Positions 38,956-44,521 of a stretch of DNA of 44,521 nt are shown piece by piece. The translations under genes and the position numbers were made by a program. How positions within the stretch are numbered: position 1 is the stretch's first letter; each line of letters starts with the position of its first letter. Origin of the DNA: Streptomyces oceani (GTDB taxonomy: Bacteria; Actinomycetota; Actinomycetes; Streptomycetales; Streptomycetaceae); contig NZ_LJGU01000135.1 of the NCBI RefSeq assembly GCF_001751245.1, forward strand, positions 77,498 through 122,018. The letters run 5' to 3'. Under the pieces are notes generated by a model, which saw only the letters and a program-made list of their open reading frames with translations, was not told the DNA's origin and ran no database searches.

Positions 38956-38982
38956 GTACGCGGAGAAGCCCATGGGGTCGGC

Positions 38983-40086
38983 TCAGGAGAGTACGGCCGG
39001 GGTGCCCACGGGCAGGATAAATCGGAACTCGGCGCCGCCGGAGGCCGCCCGGGAAACGCTGATGCGGCCGTTGTGCGCCTCGACGATCCCCTTGACGATG
39101 TACAACCCCAAGCCCGTGCCACCGCGTCTGCTGCCACGCCAGAACCGGGTGAAGACGCGGCTCATCGACTCCTCGGGGATGCCGGGACCCTCGTCGCTCA
39201 CGATCACTTCCGTACCTTCCTCCGGTGGGCCCCGGGTGGCCGTCACCTCTATGGTGACGGTCCCCGCGCCGTGCCGCACCGCGTTTTCCAGCAGGTTGCC
39301 GAGCACCTGATCGACCTTGTCCGGATCGGCCCACAACTCGGGGAGCGCCGGCGCGACACGGATCTCGAAGCGGTCCGACGGCTCGCCGGCCGCCGTGTGC
39401 GCGCGCACGTGCCGACGTACGGCGGCGGCGAGGTCCACCGGCTCGCGACGCACCTCCAGGCGCCCGGAGTCGATCCGGGAGATGTCCAGCAACTCGGCGA
39501 TCAACCGGGTCACCCGGCTCGCGTCGGCGTCGACGGTCTCCAGCATCAGGCGCTTCTGGTCGTCCGTGAACCGCTCCCACTTCGCCAGCAGAGTGGCCGT
39601 GAAGCCCTTCACCGAGGTCAGCGGGGAGCGCAACTCGTGTGCGACGGTCGCGATCAACTCCGCGTCGGAGCGCTCCGAGCGCCGGCGCGCCTCCGTGCCG
39701 CGCAGGGTCACCACCAAGCGCTGCACCGGCCCCGTGGGGTACGGACGCACGTACCGCGCCGCGGCGAGCACCTCGCGCCCCTCCAACAGCAGGGCACGCT
39801 CGGGCTGACCGCGACGCGTGGCGAGTCCGCCGTACGGATCGGTGAGCTGCCACCACCGACCACCGTCCCAGTCCTGCAGCGGCAGCGCGCTCTGGATCGG
39901 GCGACCGAGCACCTGGGCGGGAGCCAGCCCGCAGATGCGGGCCGCGGCGGAGTTGAAGCAGACGACCCGGCCGGTGTGGTCCGCGACGACGAGACCGTCC
40001 GGCAGGTCGTCCGGATGCAGCTCGACGCCGCCCAGTGTGGGTACGGCGTCCGCGACGGCGGACCACCCGCCCGCCCCCAGGTCCAT
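38983..40086 (-). CDS. Soluble PAS-domain sensor histidine kinase (orphan)
   Basis: A 367-residue kinase without membrane helices. Residues about 25-125 are a PAS domain (LPDGLVVADHTGRVVCFNSAAARICGL and on). HisKA is at about 140-205, with the phospho-acceptor in VAHELRSPLTSVKGF (His 150). HATPase_c is at about 245-360 (N box NLLENAVRHG, G1 DEGPGIP, F box FTRFWRG, G2 GTGLGLYIVK). No response regulator lies beside it. It sits between the rRNA methyltransferase and pheS, all on the same strand. The signal is unknown; a cytosolic cofactor or ligand is likely. The start ATG 40086 follows a G-rich stretch. Confidence 0.88.
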   Translation of the reverse strand: MDLGAGGWSAVADAVPTLGGVELHPDDLPDGLVVADHTGRVVCFNSAAARICGLAPAQVLGRPIQSALPLQDWDGGRWWQLTDPYGGLATRRGQPERALLLEGREVLAAARYVRPYPTGPVQRLVVTLRGTEARRRSERSDAELIATVAHELRSPLTSVKGFTATLLAKWERFTDDQKRLMLETVDADASRVTRLIAELLDISRIDSGRLEVRREPVDLAAAVRRHVRAHTAAGEPSDRFEIRVAPALPELWADPDKVDQVLGNLLENAVRHGAGTVTIEVTATRGPPEEGTEVIVSDEGPGIPEESMSRVFTRFWRGSRRGGTGLGLYIVKGIVEAHNGRISVSRAASGGAEFRFILPVGTPAVLS

Positions 40087-40137
40087 CCCGCCCCACCCCC
40101 TCGTGGACTCCCGACTGCCGGCTGGCGGGTGGCCACC

Positions 40138-40983
40138 CTACAAGGCGGATGTGACAGAGCGGCACCCTCCGGCAGCACGCTGCGCACGCGCGGAGGAGTA
40201 GAGGCAGACGGCCGCCGCGCTGGCCAGGTTCAGACTCTCGGCCCTGCCGTGGATCGGCACCCGTACGACCGTGTCCGCGAGCGCGCGGGTCTCCTCGGGC
40301 AGGCCCCACGCCTCGTTGCCGAAGATCCACGCGGTGGGGCCACCCAGGGCCCGATCATCGAGTTCGGCGTCCAGATCCCGCTCCCCCGCGCCGTCCGCGG
40401 CCAGCACGCGTACCGTACCCGCCGCGGACAGGCCGGCCGTCGCCTCGTGCACCGGCACGCCGACCGCCAACGGCACATGGAAGAGCGAACCGACGGACGC
40501 CCGTACGCACTTCGGGTTGTACACGTCCACCGAGGCGTCGGTCAGCACGACGGCCTCGGCGCCGGCGGCGTCGGCACAGCGCAGCACGGTGCCGGCGTTG
40601 CCGGGATCGCGTACGTGGGCGAGCACGGCGGTCAGTCGGGGCCGCCGCGCCACCAGTTCGTCGAACCCGCGATCCACGAAACGACACACCCCCACCAGGC
40701 CCTGCGGGGTGACCGTCTGCGCGATGTCCGTGAGGGTCGCCTCGGGGGTCAGATGGACCGGCGCGTCGATCTTCCGCGCGCGCTCGATGACCTCGGGGTG
40801 CCGTTCGGCCGCCTCCGCCGTGCTGAACAGCTCGAGCAGTGCTGGTTCCCGGTCCTCCGCGGGAGCGACAGCCTCCCGTACGGCCTGCGGGCCCTCGGCC
40901 AGGAAGCGGCGCTCCCGGCTGCGGAAGGTACGACGGGCGAGCCGCTTGGCGGCGGCGACCCGGGCGGCGGACGGGGGGTGCAC
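40138..40983 (-). CDS. SpoU/TrmH family rRNA 2'-O-methyltransferase
   Basis: A 281-residue SPOUT enzyme. The N-terminal substrate-binding domain has FRSRERRFLAEGPQAVREAV. The catalytic domain has motif 1 HVRDPGNAGTVLRCADAAG, motif 2 IFGNEAWGLPEE and motif 3 VPIHGRAESLNLASAAAV. A place between the L20/L35/IF3 operon and pheST is usual in actinobacteria and suggests 23S rRNA as substrate, though a tRNA target is not excluded. The start is GTG 40983, nine bases after AGAGGA. It follows the rplT terminator. Confidence 0.88.
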   Translation of the reverse strand: MHPPSAARVAAAKRLARRTFRSRERRFLAEGPQAVREAVAPAEDREPALLELFSTAEAAERHPEVIERARKIDAPVHLTPEATLTDIAQTVTPQGLVGVCRFVDRGFDELVARRPRLTAVLAHVRDPGNAGTVLRCADAAGAEAVVLTDASVDVYNPKCVRASVGSLFHVPLAVGVPVHEATAGLSAAGTVRVLAADGAGERDLDAELDDRALGGPTAWIFGNEAWGLPEETRALADTVVRVPIHGRAESLNLASAAAVCLYSSARAQRAAGGCRSVTSAL

Positions 40984-41030
40984 GTGGCTGGTTCCTCTCG
41001 GGCGGGCCGCGGTGGGGGCTGAGACAGCGT

Positions 41031-41063
41031 CGGACCCGCAGGCTCGGTGGGCCTGCGGGTCCG
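41031..41063 (-). terminator. Strong terminator of infC-rpmI-rplT
   Basis: CGGACCCGCAGGC and GCCTGCGGGTCCG form a perfect 13-bp stem around a 7-nt loop, 22 nt after the rplT stop and before the rRNA methyltransferase gene. Confidence 0.8.
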
Positions 41064-41085
41064 AGGGTGACGTACGACCGTGGGC

Positions 41086-41469
41086 TCAGGCGGCCTTCGG
41101 AGCGTTGACGTCACCGGGCAGGGCCTTCTGTGCCACCTCGACGAGGGCGGCGAACGCGTTCGCGTCGTTGACCGCGAGCTCGGCCAGCATCTTCCGGTCC
41201 ACCTCGATCTCAGCGGCCTTCAGGCCCTGGATGAAGCGGTTGTAGGTCATGCCGTTGGCGCGGGCACCGGCGTTGATCCGCTGAATCCACAGCTGACGGA
41301 AGTCGCCCTTCCGCTTCTTCCGGTCGTTGTAGTTGTAGACGTAGGAGTGAGTGACCTGCTCCTTCGCCTTCCGGTACAGACGGGAGCGCTGGCCGCGGTA
41401 ACCGCTGGCCTGCTCCATGATCGCCCGACGCTTCTTGTGCGCGTTCACTGCCCGCTTGACGCGTGCCAC
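41086..41469 (-). CDS. rplT: 50S ribosomal protein L20
   Basis: A 127-residue ribosomal protein that binds 23S rRNA early in 50S assembly. It has the usual start [20 protein letters not shown], the basic [19 protein letters not shown], and [18 protein letters not shown]. The start is GTG 41469, seven bases after AAGGAG. It is last in infC-rpmI-rplT and is followed by a strong hairpin. Confidence 0.97.
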   Translation of the reverse strand: MARVKRAVNAHKKRRAIMEQASGYRGQRSRLYRKAKEQVTHSYVYNYNDRKKRKGDFRQLWIQRINAGARANGMTYNRFIQGLKAAEIEVDRKMLAELAVNDANAFAALVEVAQKALPGDVNAPKAA

Positions 41470-41537
41470 TTGATAACTCCTTGTAACAGGGCCGTGGTTG
41501 GCTCACACGGCCGCATCGATCGGTCCCGGTCGCGGGC

Positions 41538-41732
41538 TTACTTGCCGAGAAGCTTCTTCATCTTCTTGGCGTCGGCCGGAGCCGCCTCGACGTCATTGGC
41601 CAGGCGCCGCGTCAGGGTGGACGGCTTGCGCTCGAGATAGTGGCGGCGGCCTGCACGCTGGCGCATCACCTTGCCGGAGCCGGTGACCTTGAAACGCTTA
41701 CGGGCACCGCTGTGCGTCTTGTTCTTCGGCAT
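41538..41732 (-). CDS. rpmI: 50S ribosomal protein L35
   Basis: A 64-residue basic ribosomal protein: [20 protein letters not shown], then [18 protein letters not shown]. Full family length. The start ATG 41732 has AGGAGAGACGGCGAC upstream. It lies between infC and rplT, in the standard order. Confidence 0.97.
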   Translation of the reverse strand: MPKNKTHSGARKRFKVTGSGKVMRQRAGRRHYLERKPSTLTRRLANDVEAAPADAKKMKKLLGK

Positions 41733-41845
41733 GTCGCCGTCTCTCCTCGTCGGTGGCGCTCCCGCCGGTGCGCGTGGCACACACCGGCCCCCGGGAGCGT
41801 CAGATTGGTTCGGTCAGTGTCCCGGTCACGTGTCCCGGGAGAGGC

Positions 41846-42466
41846 TCACGCCTCAGCGGGCTCCTCCGCGGGCTCGTCGGCAGCGGACTGCTCCTGCTGT
41901 CGGCCGGCCTTACGGGCAGCCTGCGCCTCGCGGGCTTCGGCCATCGCCTCGGTCTTCTTCTTGTGCGGACCGAGAACCATGATCATGTTGCGACCGTCCT
42001 GCTTCGGGTTGGACTCCACGAAGCCCAGGTCCTCCACGTCCTCGGCCAGCCGCTGGAGCAGTCGGAAACCCAGCTCCGGACGGGACTGCTCACGGCCGCG
42101 GAACATGATCGTGATCTTGACCTTGTCCCCCTGCTTGAGGAACCGGACGACATGACCCTTCTTGGTGTCATAGTCGTGCGGATCGATCTTCGGCCGGAGC
42201 TTCATTTCCTTGATGACCGTGTGCGCCTGGTTCTTGCGCGCCTCACGGGCCTTCATGGCGGACTCGTACTTGTACTTTCCGTAGTCCATGAGCTTGCACA
42301 CCGGCGGACGTGCGTTCGCCGCGACCTCGACCAGGTCAAGATCGTATTCCTGTGCCAGCTCCAGGGCTTTGGCAAGCGGCACGATGCCGACCTGCTCGCC
42401 GCTGGGACCGACGAGTCGCACCTCAGGGACGCGAATCCGGTCGTTGATGCGGGGCTCGGCGCTGAT
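41846..42466 (-). CDS. infC: Translation initiation factor IF-3, probable AUC start
   Basis: A 206-residue factor that keeps 30S subunits free and checks the initiator codon. The IF3-N domain begins [17 protein letters not shown] and includes [11 protein letters not shown]; the IF3-C domain has [20 protein letters not shown] and [18 protein letters not shown] Glu/Ala-rich tail follows. The ribosome site GAGGAGG (42471-42477) lies 4 nt before ATC 42466, the natural first codon; no ATG, GTG or TTG lies nearby downstream. GTG 42490 is in frame but upstream of the ribosome site. A rare start fits the known IF3 autoregulation, in which IF3 rejects non-canonical starts. Confidence 0.93.
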   Translation of the reverse strand: MSAEPRINDRIRVPEVRLVGPSGEQVGIVPLAKALELAQEYDLDLVEVAANARPPVCKLMDYGKYKYESAMKAREARKNQAHTVIKEMKLRPKIDPHDYDTKKGHVVRFLKQGDKVKITIMFRGREQSRPELGFRLLQRLAEDVEDLGFVESNPKQDGRNMIMVLGPHKKKTEAMAEAREAQAARKAGRQQEQSAADEPAEEPAEA

Positions 42467-42885
42467 GGGGCCTCCTCGGGTGCACCACACGGCAGTCTGG
42501 CGGACAGCCGCGCAAGGGATCTGTATACGGTGTGTGACCACCGCGCCGAGACATACGAAACGCCCCGGTCCACAGCACAGGCAGGGCTCCGCACAGACGG
42601 GGAGCACCGCCGCGCAAAGGCGGGGCGCAGCCAGACCGTTGACCCGCGACCGAAGGAGATCACTGGGTGGGAGATCGGAGCCTCCACTTGTGGGCTGAGG
42701 CGGTAGCTCTGGTAAGCGCCTACGGGAGAGGAGCCCTCCGTCGCTCACGTCTCAGCCGGTCAGTTGTCAAGCATACCAGGCCCGCACGGTGACGGCGCAC
42801 GCTGCGAACCGGGCCACCGGACCGGTGGAATCGACCGACCGGACCGGGCGCGGGACGGCCCGGCGCACCCTCTAGGGTGGCAGCC
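42467..42885. other. Divergent region between infC and the DUF1844 gene
   Basis: 419 bases without a credible gene. On the minus strand TTGACA occurs at 42765-42770 but no convincing -10 box follows. TATACA (42522-42527) is closer to infC. The infC transcript therefore probably has a long 5' leader, in which I recognise no known L20- or IF3-type RNA element. On the plus strand TAGGGT (42873-42878) precedes the DUF1844 start. Confidence 0.4.
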
Positions 42886-43251
42886 ATGAGCGACTCCCCC
42901 GACAACGAGGCGCCGGCGCCCGACTTCGACAGCCTGACCCGGGACATCGCCGATGTTCCGGCCGTGGAGGTCATCACCACGGTCGCCGTGCACCTGATGA
43001 GTTCGGCCGCGGTCAAGTGCGGTCTGTCCGAGGAGGGGAGTCAGGAGAAGGACCTGGACGAGGCGCGGAAGCTCATCCACGCGCTCGCCGGTCTGATCAC
43101 CGCGAGTGCCACGGAGATCGGCTCCTACCACGCGGCACCGCTGCGGGACGGGCTCAAGTCACTGCAACTGGCCTTCCGGGAGGCTTCCGAGGTGCCGGAC
43201 GAGCCGGGCCAGGGGCCGGGGGAGAAGTTCACCGGGCCGGTGCTCGGCTGA
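42886..43251 (+). CDS. DUF1844 family protein
   Basis: A 121-residue protein. The block DVPAVEVITTVAVHLMSSAAVKCGL, then DEARKLIHALAGLITASATEIG, is the DUF1844 domain. The protein is acidic and soluble, and its function is unknown. The start ATG 42886 has AGGGTGG five bases upstream; GTG 42877 is in frame but lies over that site. It is divergent from infC, a common neighbour in actinobacteria. Confidence 0.8.
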   Translation: MSDSPDNEAPAPDFDSLTRDIADVPAVEVITTVAVHLMSSAAVKCGLSEEGSQEKDLDEARKLIHALAGLITASATEIGSYHAAPLRDGLKSLQLAFREASEVPDEPGQGPGEKFTGPVLG

Positions 43252-43267
43252 AGGGGCCGAACGTACC

Positions 43268-43301
43268 GGGCGGGTCGGGTCCCCTGCGGACCGACCCGTC
43301 C
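43268..43301. terminator. Bidirectional terminator between DUF1844 and aquaporin genes
   Basis: GGGCGGGTCGG and CCGACCCGTCC form an 11-bp stem with one G-U pair and a 12-nt loop, between converging stops at 43251 and 43343. Confidence 0.65.
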
Positions 43302-43342
43302 GTGGCGTGGCACGAGTGACCTACGGCCGGTCGCGCCGCGCT

Positions 43343-44137
43343 TCAGCGGGCGCGGTCGGAACCGTGACCCGCCGCCGCCATGTCGTCGGCGCTGACCGTC
43401 GACGGGTGTGTGACCCCGTGTGCCAGTGCCGCCAACACCGCCCCCACCAACGGCGCGATGATGAACAGCCACAGCTGCGTGAGCGCCGAACCGCCCGCGA
43501 ACAGGGCCGGCCCGATGCTGCGTGCCGGATTGACCGACGTACCGGTGAGCGGGATGCCCACGAGGTGCACCATGGCCAGCGCCAAGCCGGCCGCCAGCGG
43601 GCCGAAGCCCGTCATCGCCACCCGATGGGTCACCGACAGCCACACGAACACCAGCAGGAAGGTCAGTACGATCTCCGCGACGAACGCCCCGAAGGTGTTG
43701 ATCTGCACCGACGAACGGTCGCCGAAACCGTTGCTGCCGAACCTTCCCCCGATCTCCACGCCCGGTACCTGCGTCGCCACCAGGAACAGCAGCAAAGCCC
43801 CCAGGATGCCGCCGACCACCTGCGCGACCCAGTAGCGCACCGCGACGTTGAGGTCGATCCGCTTGGCCACGAGCATGCCGAGGGTGACGGCGGGATTCAC
43901 GTGGCAGCCGGACACCGTCCCGAGCGAGTAGGCCAGCGCGAGAAGTACGAGTCCGAAGCTGAGCGCGATTCCGACACTGCCGATGAAGTCCGGAGCGACC
44001 ACGGCCGCGCCGACGCCGAAGAACACCAACAGCAGCGTGCCCAGGCACTCGGCCACCAGCGGCTCGTTTCCCTCCAGCGTGCGCGGCACCTGCCAGGGCC
44101 GCGGTCCGCCCTGCGGGCTCTCCTTGTCAGCCGCCAT
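43343..44137 (-). CDS. aqpZ: AqpZ-type aquaporin
   Basis: A 264-residue channel with six membrane helices and two half-helices. The NPA boxes are HVNPAVT (Asn 81) and SVNPARS (Asn 203). The selectivity-filter residues of water-specific AqpZ are all seen: Phe 61, His 191 and Arg 206. The blocks LALAMVHLVGIPLTGTSVNP and LTQLWLFIIAPLVGA resemble AqpZ more than glycerol channels. Water is the likely solute. The start ATG 44137 has a GGAGGAGG-like site upstream. It is on the same strand as the SseB-family gene. Confidence 0.9.
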   Translation of the reverse strand: MAADKESPQGGPRPWQVPRTLEGNEPLVAECLGTLLLVFFGVGAAVVAPDFIGSVGIALSFGLVLLALAYSLGTVSGCHVNPAVTLGMLVAKRIDLNVAVRYWVAQVVGGILGALLLFLVATQVPGVEIGGRFGSNGFGDRSSVQINTFGAFVAEIVLTFLLVFVWLSVTHRVAMTGFGPLAAGLALAMVHLVGIPLTGTSVNPARSIGPALFAGGSALTQLWLFIIAPLVGAVLAALAHGVTHPSTVSADDMAAAGHGSDRAR

Positions 44138-44278
44138 TACGCCCTCCTCCGGTGGTCGGAGTCCCGTGTCCCACCGAGTGTCGGGCGGGCCGGGGCCGGT
44201 CGCACGCGTAGTCCGCCACACGGGTGACGGGCGCCGGGCAAGCCGAGGCTCAACGGCTGCCGTCCAGCGAACTGCCGT

Positions 44279-44521
44279 TCAGCGACTGAACAGCGGGGTG
44301 CCCGGCAGCGCGCCGTCCGGCGGCAACACCGCCAGCTCAAGGCCCCGTACCAGCCGGGTACGCAGCGTCTCGTCCGCCGCCAGCGCGGCGGCGAGGCGTC
44401 GTACGGCCTCCGGACCGCCCGGCTCGGTGCCGACCGCGAGCGCCAGGATGCCGTCCGTGTCGCTCCCGCCGGCCACCAGGTGCGCGGCTCGTACGGCCGG
44501 CTCGGCGGCCAGCAGCCTGCT
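44279..44521 (-). CDS. C-terminal part of an SseB-family protein (5' end outside window)
   Basis: The frame is open to the window edge, and 80 residues are seen. LLAAEPAVRAAHLVAGG, then ILALAVG, AVRRLAAALAADETLRTRLVRGLELAVLPP and the end GTPLFSR follow the pattern of the SseB C-terminal domain (enhanced serine sensitivity protein). The link to serine sensitivity is only by name. The stop is 44279. The call is moderate because only this part is visible. Confidence 0.55.
   Translation of the reverse strand, partial: SRLLAAEPAVRAAHLVAGGSDTDGILALAVGTEPGGPEAVRRLAAALAADETLRTRLVRGLELAVLPPDGALPGTPLFSR

Overview
The window looks like a Streptomyces-type actinomycete chromosome. It has very high GC with a strong G/C bias at third codon positions, GTG and TTG starts, many 4-nt ATGA/GTGA gene overlaps, and gene families typical of the group (DUF3618, DUF4235 and Hol-X proteins, DUF1844, DUF1918). 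From memory, the order cobalamin genes, metNIQ, glpQ/plsC, argGH, argRDBJC, pheST, rRNA methyltransferase, rplT, rpmI, infC resembles one stretch of the S. coelicolor chromosome read in reverse. Most of the window is therefore core chromosome. The least ordinary part is the first 2.3 kb.

Layout. 1-2260: the end of a small membrane or lipoprotein gene, a stretch with a coding-like remnant, and a CorA-like membrane protein. 2261-3920: a DinB/MDMPI-type protein and a SpoU RNA methyltransferase. 4017-10709: siroheme/cobalamin genes (a CysG-like fusion, a very large disordered-BluB-CobT fusion, and CobL). 10887-14606: an acetyltransferase and the metN-metI-metQ methionine importer with a candidate leader peptide. 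15006-20156: small membrane proteins, an acetyltransferase, a glycerophosphodiester phosphodiesterase, PlsC, and a Hol-X/DUF3618/DUF4235 operon. 20254-22485: a DHA2 drug exporter with its TetR repressor and an evident operator. 22512-30482: arginine biosynthesis as argH, argG and the coupled operon argC-argJ-argB-argD-argR, with promoters and ARG-box-like dyads before argC and argG. 30544-33332: a divergent metal module (CDF exporter and KmtR-like ArsR sensor), a TmrB-like NTP-binding protein, and a histidine-phosphatase-fold protein without its catalytic histidines. 33578-34950: DUF1918 and 3-hydroxyacyl-CoA dehydrogenase. 35045-42466: pheT-pheS, an orphan PAS sensor kinase, an rRNA 2'-O-methyltransferase, and the rplT-rpmI-infC translation operon. 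42886-44521: DUF1844, an AqpZ-type aquaporin, and the end of an SseB-family gene.

How the genes work together. CysG and CobL supply tetrapyrrole steps, and the BluB-CobT fusion makes and activates the lower ligand of B12. MetNIQ imports methionine. The arg genes form the full glutamate-to-arginine branch with their own repressor. infC has no ATG/GTG/TTG at the position set by its Shine-Dalgarno; an ATC sits there, which fits the rare-start autoregulation known for IF3. Several starts (the tetR, arsR-like and tmrB-like genes) lie 6 nt behind a -10 box, pointing to leaderless mRNAs. I found no tRNA, rRNA, CRISPR array, IS element or known riboswitch. I saw no clearly novel multi-gene system. 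The best leads are the disordered BluB-CobT protein with its overlapping upstream ORF, the metN leader peptide, the KmtR-like/CDF switch, and the catalytically dead phosphatase fold.
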